From: Desulfonatronum thiodismutans
GTDB taxonomy: Bacteria; Desulfobacterota; Desulfovibrionia; Desulfovibrionales; Desulfonatronaceae
Length of the DNA: 64,000 nucleotides
Assembly: GCF_000717475.1 (NCBI RefSeq)
Contig: NZ_JPIK01000011.1
Coordinates: forward strand, 62,001 to 126,000
Direction: 5' to 3'
The translations under genes were made by a program, and so were the position numbers. The notes beneath the pieces are model-generated. The model did no database searches and was not told the origin of the DNA. It worked only from the letters and a program-made list of their open reading frames with translations. Shown here piece after piece: positions 34,343 to 43,449 of this stretch. Each line of letters begins with the position of its first letter. Within the stretch, counting starts at the first letter, position 1.

Positions 34343-36181
34343 CTAAAGCTCCTCCAGCAAGTCTAGTTTCGGCCCCCAACCCATCCCATTCAGGGCGCGC
34401 TGCCGGTATTCCTCAGCGCCCTGCTCGTCCGGAAACGGCGCGATGCGTATGGCCTGGCCCTCGATTTCCAGCAACGGCCAACCGAAGGTCTCCAGCAACG
34501 TAGCCACCTGCTCAACCTCTTTGACCTCGGAGAGCACGATCTGGCCAGCTTCACCAGGGCCTTCAAGAGATTTAACGCTACCCTGCTCCATCAGGATCTT
34601 GATGGATTCCAGGGCTGTCGCGGTCTGCTTGGCTAATGCCCGGACATCCAAGGCCTCCTGGGGAGATGCAAACGGACCCACGAGCATTCGGTGATAGATC
34701 CGGCCGTCAATGTCCGTGGAAAACACTGAAACCGGCCAGCCGTACTGGACAAACCGGTCCGCCTCCGCGTCCGCCAGGTCCCGGCGGACATGGGCCACCA
34801 CCTGGATGAACCCAGCCTGGAAGCGTCCGGTGCCTTCCGAAGCCCGGCCGGGGGCGCGCATGGTGTAGTCGCGGATGATCCCCTCGGCCAGCAAGGAATA
34901 GAGCCAAGCCGGAGCGCCGGTTCGGAAGATTGCCGGTCTGGACGGGCCGAGGCGGACCTGCATCGGCAGAGCCTCTGCCAGTTGAGTTTGCTTGACTGGC
35001 TTTGTCGGAGCAGGCGGCTCTTGGAGTACAGCTGGCTCTTCCAAGGCGGGCGACTCTTCCCCGGCAGGCAGCTCTTCCTGGACATTCTCCGTGGAAGGCG
35101 TATCCAGTCCCGTGTTGGCGGTCACTGACACAGTGGCCAGGTTCCTGGCCGGCTGGTCCGTCAAGAACAAAACCCCTTTCCACCAGTTGGAGACTACCTC
35201 AACGGGTACGCCCAGGGCTTGGTGCAGGCGGTCCGCGGCTGTCCAGGCATCTGCTTCGCGGGAATGCACCCGCGGGTCCAGGATTTCAAAGTACAAGCCT
35301 CTTGCGGCAGAGTAGCCGGACAGCAGCACCCACTGTCCCTGGCCTGCCTGGGTTACGCAGGCCAGTTCCCGATAGGCCTGCTCCAGGCTGGGAAACCTGC
35401 CAAGGCTCAGCCAGAAGCCCTCTACGGGCGACTCAATCATCCTGGGGCTTAGGGACGGAAAGGCAAGTTGCGTGCCCAGGGCGACCGTATCCAGATCCTC
35501 AACTTCGGGGTTGGCCTTGTTCATCAGGCCCAGGAATGGCCCCTGGGGCGTTCCGTAGACAATCTGGACCATGCCCGAAAGCGTATCCGCCCTTCTTACA
35601 CTGATGCTCCCCAACTTGGCGGGCACCTCCTGGACCGTATACTCAGGCAGGTGCATCTCAGGCCCGCTTGAAGGATCATGCCCCGTGTCACCGGACGCCT
35701 CTCCCAAGCGACTGTCTCGATCAACCACACCCCGGTAAACACTTCCCCCATATTTTTTCGTGCCTTTATCTTTTACAAAAACAAAATCGTCAATTTCTTT
35801 TTGATCGCCATTCTGATCCCTACCAGACTCCTGCGTTTCATTCGACGCAGGGAGTGTCATATCCTGCAAAATGTCATCGAGGTTTGTCTGATCCCCCAGC
35901 AAAGGGAAGGCGAACATCGATCCAGGCTGGCCTGATATCGCGCCATCAGGAGCTGGAATCACCTCAAGCGAGAGTGATTCACTCATGCCACTCGATACAA
36001 CCACCAGCAGCAGTCCAGCCATGATCATCAGCAACAGCCGAACAAACGGTCGCGGGAAAGCCCCGTATTCGCCGCGCGCGCTACTACGTACGCTGCTCCA
36101 ACCCGGCCATTTGCTTGCAGGTGGATGTGCGTCTTGCCGAAGCTTTAAAAGGGGATGAACCGGATGGATGAGAATCTTCAT
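34343..36181 (-). CDS. Membrane-anchored protein with LysM-like and SPOR-like domains
   Basis: A 612-residue protein. A basic N-terminus precedes one membrane helix (VRLLLMIMAGLLLVVVSSG, about 47-65), so most of it is periplasmic. Residues about 195-255 resemble a LysM module (RADTLSGMVQIVYGTPQGPF, LGTQLAFPSL). Residues about 265-345 (GFWLSLGRFPSLEQAYRELA) and 455-520 (FIQVVAHVRRDLADAEADRF, YHRMLVGPFASPQEALDVRA) look like SPOR repeats, which bind denuded peptidoglycan. A Pro/Glu linker separates the halves. Similar proteins accompany ExeA/GspA-type secretion or division functions, but no ExeA is here. Start at 36181 is uncertain because the ribosome site is poor. Confidence 0.75.
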   Translation of the reverse strand: MKILIHPVHPLLKLRQDAHPPASKWPGWSSVRSSARGEYGAFPRPFVRLLLMIMAGLLLVVVSSGMSESLSLEVIPAPDGAISGQPGSMFAFPLLGDQTNLDDILQDMTLPASNETQESGRDQNGDQKEIDDFVFVKDKGTKKYGGSVYRGVVDRDSRLGEASGDTGHDPSSGPEMHLPEYTVQEVPAKLGSISVRRADTLSGMVQIVYGTPQGPFLGLMNKANPEVEDLDTVALGTQLAFPSLSPRMIESPVEGFWLSLGRFPSLEQAYRELACVTQAGQGQWVLLSGYSAARGLYFEILDPRVHSREADAWTAADRLHQALGVPVEVVSNWWKGVLFLTDQPARNLATVSVTANTGLDTPSTENVQEELPAGEESPALEEPAVLQEPPAPTKPVKQTQLAEALPMQVRLGPSRPAIFRTGAPAWLYSLLAEGIIRDYTMRAPGRASEGTGRFQAGFIQVVAHVRRDLADAEADRFVQYGWPVSVFSTDIDGRIYHRMLVGPFASPQEALDVRALAKQTATALESIKILMEQGSVKSLEGPGEAGQIVLSEVKEVEQVATLLETFGWPLLEIEGQAIRIAPFPDEQGAEEYRQRALNGMGWGPKLDLLEEL

Positions 36182-36320
36182 GCGCACGAGTTAAAGGTCC
36201 CACGTCAGGACAAAAGATAGCCCTGCTTTTCGGCAATGGCAAAGGGGGTGGTTCAGAACAGGTTGGCAGCTGACGGCCGATAGGCACCTTGGGCAACCCC
36301 ATGCGGATGCATGGCCATCC

Positions 36321-36348
36321 GTAGGGGCGGTTCGCGAACCGCCCCTAC
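36321..36348. repeat. Perfect 28-bp palindrome
   Basis: GTAGGGGCGGTTCG is followed immediately by its exact reverse complement CGAACCGCCCCTAC. Elements of this type are widely dispersed in bacterial intergenic regions; no T-run follows, so it is not a typical terminator. Confidence 0.8.
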
Positions 36349-36523
36349 TCGGCACCGGAATGAATGTCGGGTACCCGGAAAGTGTCAACATGGTTTTCCG
36401 TCAGAATGAACCATCCTTGCCAAAGGCATATCAAAGCCGATCGGAGGAGGGCAACGCCCTTTCCGGTCCATGGTGAACCATCTGGAATTACGGGGAGAGG
36501 CAAGCGGCATAAACGAAACTATG

Positions 36524-36574
36524 CCTCCACCTTAAGAGAGCCGCTAAGCTGTCCAAAGAACCGGGACCACTTCA
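36524..36574. mobile_element. Solo IS3-type terminal sequence
   Basis: CTCCACCTTAA, then GCTGTCCAA and GGGACCACTTCA occur in the same order and nearly the same spacing as in the IS end at 1709-1746. No transposase reading frame was found beside it, so it is a scar of a related element. Confidence 0.45.
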
Positions 36575-36902
36575 AAGTCCTCTTAGCAAACACATTGACA
36601 TGCCTATCAATGCCTCGTTAACAGTCCGTCCGAAAGCATGACCTTTTCTTTGCCTCCCCTTCCATTTTCCATTTTGGTCAAGGCTTGCTCCCCTGAAATC
36701 ACTCCTGGCGAGGGATTCCTTCATGCATCCGTGGGACGATTTTCTTCGGGTATTCCCGAGCCTGCTTCAAGCCGCGAGGTCGGCGTCGGCTCGGATCAGG
36801 CCGGATGTGAGTTGCCGGTCATGCTTGATGATTGATGGTGCGGTGTCCAGAAGCCGCGGATGAAGGAATCGAAATCGGATTATCTTGAGCGAGGAACTCC
36901 CC

Positions 36903-38234
36903 ATGCGACACATCGACATCCTGGTGAAGGGCGGGACAGTCCTGACCATGGACGAAGCGGACACGACAATCCCGGACGGTGCCCTGGCCATTCACGGCCC
37001 GGATATCATCGCCGTGGGGCACAAGGAGGATCTGTCGCGCTCTTTCACGGCGGACACGGTCATCGACATGCCCCTTTCCATCATCATGCCGGGGCTGGTC
37101 AACGCCCATACCCATGCGGCCATGACCTGCTTCCGGGGCATCGCGGACGACATGGAACTTATGGACTGGCTGAACAACTATATCTTTCCGGCCGAGGCCA
37201 ACAACGTCGATCCGGAACTGGTCTACTGGGGCAGCCTGCTGGCCTGCGCGGAAATGATCCGATCCGGAACCACGACCTTTTCAGACATGTATCTGTTTGA
37301 AGAGGAGACCGCCAAAGCCGCTAAACAGGCCGGCATGCGCTGCGTGATCGGCGAAGCCTTGTTCGACTTTCCCTCGCCCAACGCCAAAACCTCCCAGGAA
37401 GGCTTGGCCTACACGGAAAAAATGCTTCAGAAATGGGCCGACGATCCGCTTGTGAACGTCATGATCGAACCCCACTCTCTTTACACGTGCTCGCCTGATC
37501 TCTGGAAATCGGCCACGGCCCTGGCCGATGCATATCAGGCCCCCCTGGCGACCCACCTTCTGGAAAACGGGGCCGAGTCCAGACAGCTCCTGGAAAAACT
37601 GGGACAACGGCCAACAATGTTTCTCAAGAAGATCGGCGCGCTGAACGAGCGTTTTTTCGCGTTTCATTGCGTGACCATGGATGATGAAGACATGCGGATT
37701 TTTGCTGATCATGGCTGCAAGGTGGTTCATAATCCCGAAAGCAACATGAAACTGGCTTCAGGAGTGGCCCCGGTCCCGGCCATGCGCGAACAGGGCATTC
37801 CCGTGGGCCTGGGCACGGACGGCTGCGCCAGCAACAACAATTTGGACATGTTTCAGGAAATGGACACCGCGGCCAAGCTGCATAAATCGGCGTTGCTTGA
37901 CCCCGTGGTCATGTCCGCGAAGACGGTGGTCGGCATGGCTACCCGCGAGGGGGCCCAGGTTCTTGGCCTGGACCGGCAAATCGGCGTCCTCAAGACCGGC
38001 ATGAAGGCGGATGTCTGCATCATCGACATGAACAAGCCCCATCTGACCCCCCTGTACGATGAATATTCCCACCTGGCCTATGCTGTTTCGGGTTCGGACG
38101 TGGACACAGTGCTGATCAATGGACGCATCGTGATGCGCAATCGCGGCCTAGCAACCCTGGACGAGGATGCGATCATGGCCCGGGTCCGCAAAATTGCCTT
38201 GAAAATCCGGGCCGGTCTGCGGACGAACTCCTGA
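36903..38234 (+). CDS. mtaD: MTA/SAH deaminase-type amidohydrolase, paralog 1
   Basis: A 443-residue amidohydrolase (TRZ/ATZ group). Metal ligands are visible: NAHTHAAM (HxH), IEPHSLYTC, the later FHCVTMDDEDM and the Asp of GLGTDGCASNNNLDMFQEM. These enzymes deaminate 5'-methylthioadenosine, S-adenosylhomocysteine or related adenosines, recycling products of SAM metabolism. ATG 36903 has GAGGA 7 bases upstream. It is followed after 24 bp by a second member of the family. Compared with paralog 2, some active-site surroundings differ (for example THLLENGAES versus IHLAETQREVED), so the two may prefer different substrates. Confidence 0.9.
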   Translation: MRHIDILVKGGTVLTMDEADTTIPDGALAIHGPDIIAVGHKEDLSRSFTADTVIDMPLSIIMPGLVNAHTHAAMTCFRGIADDMELMDWLNNYIFPAEANNVDPELVYWGSLLACAEMIRSGTTTFSDMYLFEEETAKAAKQAGMRCVIGEALFDFPSPNAKTSQEGLAYTEKMLQKWADDPLVNVMIEPHSLYTCSPDLWKSATALADAYQAPLATHLLENGAESRQLLEKLGQRPTMFLKKIGALNERFFAFHCVTMDDEDMRIFADHGCKVVHNPESNMKLASGVAPVPAMREQGIPVGLGTDGCASNNNLDMFQEMDTAAKLHKSALLDPVVMSAKTVVGMATREGAQVLGLDRQIGVLKTGMKADVCIIDMNKPHLTPLYDEYSHLAYAVSGSDVDTVLINGRIVMRNRGLATLDEDAIMARVRKIALKIRAGLRTNS

Positions 38235-38258
38235 GCCGTCACGCTGCTGCCGACAACC

Positions 38259-39530
38259 ATGAGCATCCTGATCAAAAACGCCCTTCTCGATTGGCACGAA
38301 GGCCGGGAAGTCGACGTCCTGATCCAGGGCGAACAGATCGTCGCGGTGGGCCCGAATCTGCCGGATCTGCCGGAGCGGGCCGTGACGGTCATCGACGCCA
38401 CGGACAAGGCCATCGTTCCCTCGCTGATCAATGCCCATACCCATGCGGGCATGACGCTGCTGCGCGGGTACGCAGACGACATCGACCTGCATACGTGGCT
38501 GCATGCGCACATCTGGCCTCTGGAACGGAAGTTGACGCAGGAGGACGTCTACTGGGGCGTAAAACTGGCCTGCCTGGAAATGATCAAGACCGGGACCACG
38601 TTTTTTTGCGACATGTACTGGCATATGCCCGGTGCCGTCCGGGCCGTGGAGGATATGGGCCTGCGGGCCATGCTCTCCCTGCCGTTCATCGACTTCAACG
38701 ATGCGGGACAAGCAGCCAAGTTCAAGCAACGGGCCCAGGCTTTTTTCGACCAGAAACACGAAACCTCACACCGCATCCAGTACGCCCTGGGGCCGCATGC
38801 CATCTATACCGTGTCCAGGGATTCATTGATATGGCTGGCCGAATTCGCCCGGGACAAGAATCTGATCCTGCACATCCATTTGGCGGAAACCCAACGGGAA
38901 GTTGAGGACTGCGTGGCGGCCCACGGCACGACGCCTGTTCGGTATCTGCAGGAGATCGGCTTTCTCGGCCCGAATGTCCTCGCGGCTCATGCCATCTGGC
39001 TGGACGATGAGGAAATGCGCATCCTGGCCGAACAGAACGTCAAGGTCGCCCACTTGCCCGCTTCCAACATGAAGCTCTGCTCCGGGGCCTTTCCGTATCG
39101 CCGGCTGCACGGCCTGGGAATTTGCATCGGCCTGGGCACGGACGGCTGCTCCTCCAACAACAATCTGGACATGTTCGAGGAAATGAAGTTCGCGGCCCTG
39201 AGCCGCAAAACCGTGACCGGAGACCCCACGGTCATGCCCGCGCCGGAAGCCTGGGCCTGCGCCACGGTCAACGGGGCGAAAATTTTCGGCCTGAACGCCG
39301 GACGCATCGCTCCGGGCATGCTCGCGGACTGTCTGCTGTTGGACCTAAACCACCCCCAACTCGTCCCGAACCACAACCTGATTTCCAACCTGGTCTACGC
39401 CGCCAACGGCGACTGCGTGGACACCACCATCTGCGCCGGGAAAATCCTGATGCAGGGCCGCCAGGTGCCCGGAGAACGGGAGATCATCCAGGAAGTCAAA
39501 GCCCGTGTTCGCGCCCTGCTTCAGCGGTAG
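38259..39530 (+). CDS. mtaD: MTA/SAH deaminase-type amidohydrolase, paralog 2
   Basis: A 423-residue amidohydrolase of the same group. It has NAHTHAGM (HxH), ALGPHAIYTVS, ILHIHLAETQREVED (the canonical substrate and metal His/Glu region), AAHAIWLDDEEM and GLGTDGCSSNNNLDMFEEM. This copy is closer to well-known MtaD enzymes than paralog 1, which lacks the LHIHLAET wording. The tandem position and shared motifs indicate an old duplication. No SAM-dependent partner such as an MTA phosphorylase is next to it. Confidence 0.92.
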   Translation: MSILIKNALLDWHEGREVDVLIQGEQIVAVGPNLPDLPERAVTVIDATDKAIVPSLINAHTHAGMTLLRGYADDIDLHTWLHAHIWPLERKLTQEDVYWGVKLACLEMIKTGTTFFCDMYWHMPGAVRAVEDMGLRAMLSLPFIDFNDAGQAAKFKQRAQAFFDQKHETSHRIQYALGPHAIYTVSRDSLIWLAEFARDKNLILHIHLAETQREVEDCVAAHGTTPVRYLQEIGFLGPNVLAAHAIWLDDEEMRILAEQNVKVAHLPASNMKLCSGAFPYRRLHGLGICIGLGTDGCSSNNNLDMFEEMKFAALSRKTVTGDPTVMPAPEAWACATVNGAKIFGLNAGRIAPGMLADCLLLDLNHPQLVPNHNLISNLVYAANGDCVDTTICAGKILMQGRQVPGEREIIQEVKARVRALLQR

Positions 39531-39568
39531 CTTTGCTCTCATACCATTTCCAATTCAAAGATTCTCTT

Positions 39569-39651
39569 TCGGTATCGGTATCGGAGTCGAATAAATGGTA
39601 CAAGTGAACAAACAGTATTGATTCCGATAGCGATTCCGACATCGATAACGG
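39569..39651. repeat. Imperfect inverted repeat with TCGGTATCGG-type arms
   Basis: TCGGTATCGGTATCGGAGTC (39569-39588) and CGATTCCGACATCGATAACG (39631-39650) are complementary at about three quarters of positions. The arms consist of short ATCGG-type units, as in other dispersed repeats. It fills the gap before murJ. Confidence 0.4.
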
Positions 39652-39699
39652 CATTTCTTCAAGTAAACAACGTATAGATGGATTAGGAATTGGAATCCG

Positions 39700-41280
39700 G
39701 TGACCGAACAGAAGCCACCTTCTCCTCCCGCCTCCTTCACGGGTCGCATCGCCCGCAACGCATCCGTGGTCGCCGCGGGTACCGTGGCCAGCCGGATTCT
39801 CGGTTTTCTGCGGGACATGACCATTGCCTTCGCCCTGGGCGCGGGCATCTGGGCGGACGCTTTTTTCGTGGCCTTCCGCCTGCCCAATCTGCTGCGCAGG
39901 CTATTTGCCGAGGGCTCCCTGACCATGGCCTTCATCCCGGTTTTTTCACGAACATGGCGGGAAAAAGGGAGTCAGGAGGCCTTTGTCCTGGCCAGGTCCG
40001 TGCTGATCTGGCTGACGGCGATCCTGACGGTGATCTGCGTCGCGGCCATAATCTGGGCCGAACCGCTGACCTTGCTCATTGCCCCGGGCTTTGGCCGAGA
40101 TCCGGAAATCCTGGCCGGAACCGTGACCCTGGTCCGGATCTGCTTTCCGTACATCCTGTTCATCTCCGCCGTGGCCCTGTGCATGGGCGTGCTCAACTCC
40201 CTGAACCACTTCTGGGCCCCGGCCGTTGCGCCGTGCATCCTGAACCTGGGCCTGATCCTTTCCGCCCTGCTGGCCATGGCCATGGGCTGGGACGTGGCCC
40301 TGGCCCTGGCCTGGGGGGTCTGCCTTTCCGGCCTGGGCCAGTGGATGCTTCAGCAGCCCTATCTGCGCCGATTCGGATTGTCCTGGCGCGGTCCGGTTGA
40401 TCTGAAGCATCCCGGAGTCAAGCGGATCGGCTCCCTGATGCTGCCCACGGTGTTCGGGGCGGCGGTCTACCAGATCAACATTGTCATCGGCACCTTGCTG
40501 GCCTCGTTGCTGACCGCCGGAAGCATTTCCTACCTCTATTTCGCGGACCGGTTGGTCCAGCTGCCTCTGGGCGTGTTCGGCGTGGCCCTGAGCACGGCGG
40601 CCCTGCCCAGCCTGTCTCTCCTGGCCGCGGGCAAGGACATGGAGGGATTTCGGCGGACCTTGAACACTACCCTGAGCATGACTTTGTTCGTCTGCCTGCC
40701 CTCGGCCGCGGGTCTGGCCGGAATGAGCCTGCCGATCATCGACGCGGTGTTCGGACGCGGCGCCTTTGGTGACGAAGCCGTGCGGGCCACGGCCTGGGCT
40801 CTGGTGGGTTACAGCGTCGGCCTGCCGGCCTTTGCCTGCGTCCGGCCCCTGGTTTCGGCCTTCTACGCTCTGGAGGACACCCGCTCCCCGGTCCTTGTGG
40901 CCGCGGTCTGCCTGCTGATCAATGTGGCCTTGAGCCTGGTGTTGATGCGCTACCTGGCCCACGTCGGCCTGGCCCTGGCCGCGGCGCTCAGTTCCTGGGC
41001 CAACGTACTCCTGCTCGGCGCGATTCTGCGTCGACGGGTCGGCCCGTGGCTGAGCATCGGCCCGCAACTGACGCGGATGACCGTGCTCAGCGCGGCCCTG
41101 GGCGGCGCGGCCCTGGCGGCTTCCGTCCTGGGCAAGCCCGCCCTGGTGCTGATCCCGGCATTGGCGGCCCTCTACGGCCTTACCGCCTTGAAGTGGAACA
41201 TCGACGAAGCCCGGATGACCTGGGACCTGTGCATCAAACTGCGGAGCAGGTATCAACGTCGCCCCGGCGAGCCGACCTGA
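39700..41280 (+). CDS. murJ: MurJ, lipid II flippase
   Basis: A 526-residue MurJ/MviN-family protein with about fourteen hydrophobic segments. It flips the peptidoglycan precursor lipid II across the inner membrane. The conserved start RNASVVAAGTVASRILGFLR is clear; WADAFFVAFRLPNLLRRLFA and LADRLVQLPLGVFGVA-like FADRLVQLPLGVFGVALSTA hold family Arg residues of the central cavity. The start is GTG at 39700. It is not in a cell-wall cluster here; the next gene is 230 bp away. Confidence 0.95.
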   Translation: MTEQKPPSPPASFTGRIARNASVVAAGTVASRILGFLRDMTIAFALGAGIWADAFFVAFRLPNLLRRLFAEGSLTMAFIPVFSRTWREKGSQEAFVLARSVLIWLTAILTVICVAAIIWAEPLTLLIAPGFGRDPEILAGTVTLVRICFPYILFISAVALCMGVLNSLNHFWAPAVAPCILNLGLILSALLAMAMGWDVALALAWGVCLSGLGQWMLQQPYLRRFGLSWRGPVDLKHPGVKRIGSLMLPTVFGAAVYQINIVIGTLLASLLTAGSISYLYFADRLVQLPLGVFGVALSTAALPSLSLLAAGKDMEGFRRTLNTTLSMTLFVCLPSAAGLAGMSLPIIDAVFGRGAFGDEAVRATAWALVGYSVGLPAFACVRPLVSAFYALEDTRSPVLVAAVCLLINVALSLVLMRYLAHVGLALAAALSSWANVLLLGAILRRRVGPWLSIGPQLTRMTVLSAALGGAALAASVLGKPALVLIPALAALYGLTALKWNIDEARMTWDLCIKLRSRYQRRPGEPT

Positions 41281-41509
41281 TCCCGCTCTTACGATGCGGA
41301 CCGGCTCTCCATTCTTTACTTTTTTCACGTCCCGGCTCGTTTTTTTGCTGGCAAACAAACGAATCGTCTGGTAAGGCGGACACGGAAGCCCGGACATCGC
41401 CATGCAGGCATGAGAAAACTGATCCTGGATAGCAAGTCTCGAGTCTGAAGCATCCTCCGAGCATTCATCCACGTCAACCAGCAACCGCTCCTGGTCCTAC
41501 GGTGTACCC

Positions 41510-42634
41510 ATGGTCCATTCTCCACGCGACACACCCTTGGTTTTGATCATCGACGATGACCCCACGAATCGAGTGGTGCTCCAGCGGATACTGGCTTCTT
41601 CCGGATTCGCGACGATTCAGGCCGAAACCGGTAGTGAAGGCCGAAGCCATGCCCTAACGCACTGTCCGGATTTGATCCTGCTGGACATCATGATGCCCGG
41701 CGAAAGCGGTTTTGAAACCTTGCTCCGGCTCAAGGAAGAACCGGTCACCGCCGCCGTCCCGGTCATTTTTCTCTCCGCGCTGGACGATCTTGGCTCCAAG
41801 GTCAAAGGATTTGAACTGGGCGCGGTGGACTATGTCACCAAACCTTTCGAGCCCCTGGAGATTCTGGCCCGGGTCCGGACCAACCTGAAGGTGGCGCGGG
41901 CCTATCGGAGCGTGATCGCCGAACAGGCCGAGAAATTGCGCCAGATCGGCGAGGCTCAGCAATCCATGCTCACCAAGCCCGAAGAACACCCCGAAGCCAA
42001 ATTCGCCGTCTTCTACGAGCCCATCCTGGAAGCCGGAGGCGACTACTACGACGTGTTTCCGGTCAGCGGCGGTTTTGGCTATGTCGTTGCGGACATCAGC
42101 GGGCACGACCTGAAGACGTCCTTCATCACCTCCGGGGTCAAGGCCCTGATACGCCAAAACGCAAGCCCGCTGTTCACGCCCGTGGAAACCCTGACCACCA
42201 TCAACAATGTGCTCCACGACGTTCTTCCGCCTGGAAGATTCCTCACGGCTGCCTACGCCGTGCTTAACGGCAGACGCGACCATCTCACGGTTCTCTCAGC
42301 CGGCCACCCGCCGCCGATTTTCGTGGGAAATAACGGCGAAGTGGAAATCCTGCGGGCCGAGGGCGACATCCTTGGCCCGTTTCCGCACATTTACCTGAAC
42401 CCGATTTCCCGGCCAGTCACCAAGGGCGATAGAGTTTTTCTCTACACCGACGGTTTGCTGGACGTGAAAAACAACCAAACCCGTGGCGATCACGACGACA
42501 TTCGAACCTTGATCCAAGCCTGCGAAGAATGCCGATCCCTCCCCTTGGCGACTTGCCCCGGCCATATTCAGGTCCGAATATTGCAAAAAGCCAGGGTTCA
42601 AGACGACGCCGTGCTGCTGGCCGTCGAAATATGA
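41510..42634 (+). CDS. Response regulator with PP2C-type phosphatase (RsbU/SpoIIE-like)
   Basis: A 374-residue protein. Residues 10-125 are a receiver domain: acidic pocket DDD at 15-17, phospho-acceptor D59 in LILLDIMMPG and K111 in YVTKPF. After a short helical linker, residues about 165-374 are a SpoIIE-type serine phosphatase (EAGGDYYDVF, FGYVVADISGHD, LSAGHPPPIFV, FLYTDGLLDVKN), with the metal-binding Asp residues in place. Such proteins dephosphorylate STAS antagonist proteins. It overlaps the next gene (kinase+STAS) by ATGA, so it starts the partner-switching operon. Confidence 0.95.
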   Translation: MVHSPRDTPLVLIIDDDPTNRVVLQRILASSGFATIQAETGSEGRSHALTHCPDLILLDIMMPGESGFETLLRLKEEPVTAAVPVIFLSALDDLGSKVKGFELGAVDYVTKPFEPLEILARVRTNLKVARAYRSVIAEQAEKLRQIGEAQQSMLTKPEEHPEAKFAVFYEPILEAGGDYYDVFPVSGGFGYVVADISGHDLKTSFITSGVKALIRQNASPLFTPVETLTTINNVLHDVLPPGRFLTAAYAVLNGRRDHLTVLSAGHPPPIFVGNNGEVEILRAEGDILGPFPHIYLNPISRPVTKGDRVFLYTDGLLDVKNNQTRGDHDDIRTLIQACEECRSLPLATCPGHIQVRILQKARVQDDAVLLAVEI

Positions 42635-43374
42635 CCATGCTGATTTTATCGCGGACCGAAAACCAAATGGGGCTGAGCATTCCTTCGAACCTCACGGAGG
42701 TGGATCAAGCCTGCCTGTCGGCGCAAGGTCTCCTGCGAGACAAACTTCCCACCGAGGATCATTTCATGATTCTCCTGGCTCTGCGTGAAGCCTTGACCAA
42801 CGCCGTGATCCACGGCAACTGTTCCGACCAAGGAAAATCAGTGACTTGCATGGTCAGCATTCACCCGGACCTCCTTGAATTCGTGATTCAGGATCAAGGC
42901 CCCGGCTTCGAATGGCAAAACCGAAACTGGAAATTGCCTCCGCCCAGCAGCGAGTCCGGTCGGGGCTTGGCGATCATTCGTAGTTTTTTTGATCAGATAG
43001 AATTCAATGATTCCGGCAACCGGATAACGTTACGCAAGCGATTAGAACCATCGGGAGTCAAAAAAATGTTGCAAATACAAAAAGATGGGCAGAAAATTTT
43101 CGCCAAGGTAACCGAAAACATGGTCGGCTCGAAGATTGATGAACTCCGCTTGGAATTATCAAACTTGGTTAAGACCAGCCATACCGACTTAACCATTGAC
43201 CTGAGCAACGTGGACATGGTGGACTCCCTGGGCATGGGTCTGCTCGTGGCCACGCACAACTCCCTGAAAACCAAACAAGGCCGCCTTACCCTGATAAACG
43301 TCAAGCAAGACATCTACAACGTGCTGGTCGTCATGCGCCTGGACAAGCACTTCACCATTCGAAAGGCCGAATGA
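42631..43374 (+). CDS. Anti-sigma-type kinase fused to a STAS domain
   Basis: A 247-residue fusion. Residues 15-140 form an RsbW/SpoIIAB-like GHKL kinase: N box LREALTNAVIHGN (E53, N57), G1 box DQGPGF (D88), SGRGLAII. Residues about 145-247 are a STAS domain of the RsbV type with the phosphorylatable Ser199 in VDMVDSLGMG. In known partner switching these are two separate proteins whose contact is controlled by phosphorylation; here they are joined. It is coupled by a 4-bp overlap to the phosphatase that would remove the phosphate. Which sigma factor or other target is held is not evident. Confidence 0.93.
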   Translation: MTMLILSRTENQMGLSIPSNLTEVDQACLSAQGLLRDKLPTEDHFMILLALREALTNAVIHGNCSDQGKSVTCMVSIHPDLLEFVIQDQGPGFEWQNRNWKLPPPSSESGRGLAIIRSFFDQIEFNDSGNRITLRKRLEPSGVKKMLQIQKDGQKIFAKVTENMVGSKIDELRLELSNLVKTSHTDLTIDLSNVDMVDSLGMGLLVATHNSLKTKQGRLTLINVKQDIYNVLVVMRLDKHFTIRKAE

Positions 43375-43449
43375 CCCACACGGCCCATGCATGCCGAATC
43401 CGTTGCTTCGCAGCCGTCGCCTCTGACCCCCAAAAAGTGAGACAGCTTT

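Larger units (their letters stand above)
36182..36902. other. Divergent intergenic region with repeat and IS-end scar
   Basis: About 720 bases between two divergent genes. It contains a perfect 28-bp palindrome (36321-36348) and an IS-type end (36524-36574). Open frames through it have no recognised protein. The promoters for both flanking genes must lie here, but no clear pair was found. Confidence 0.5.
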
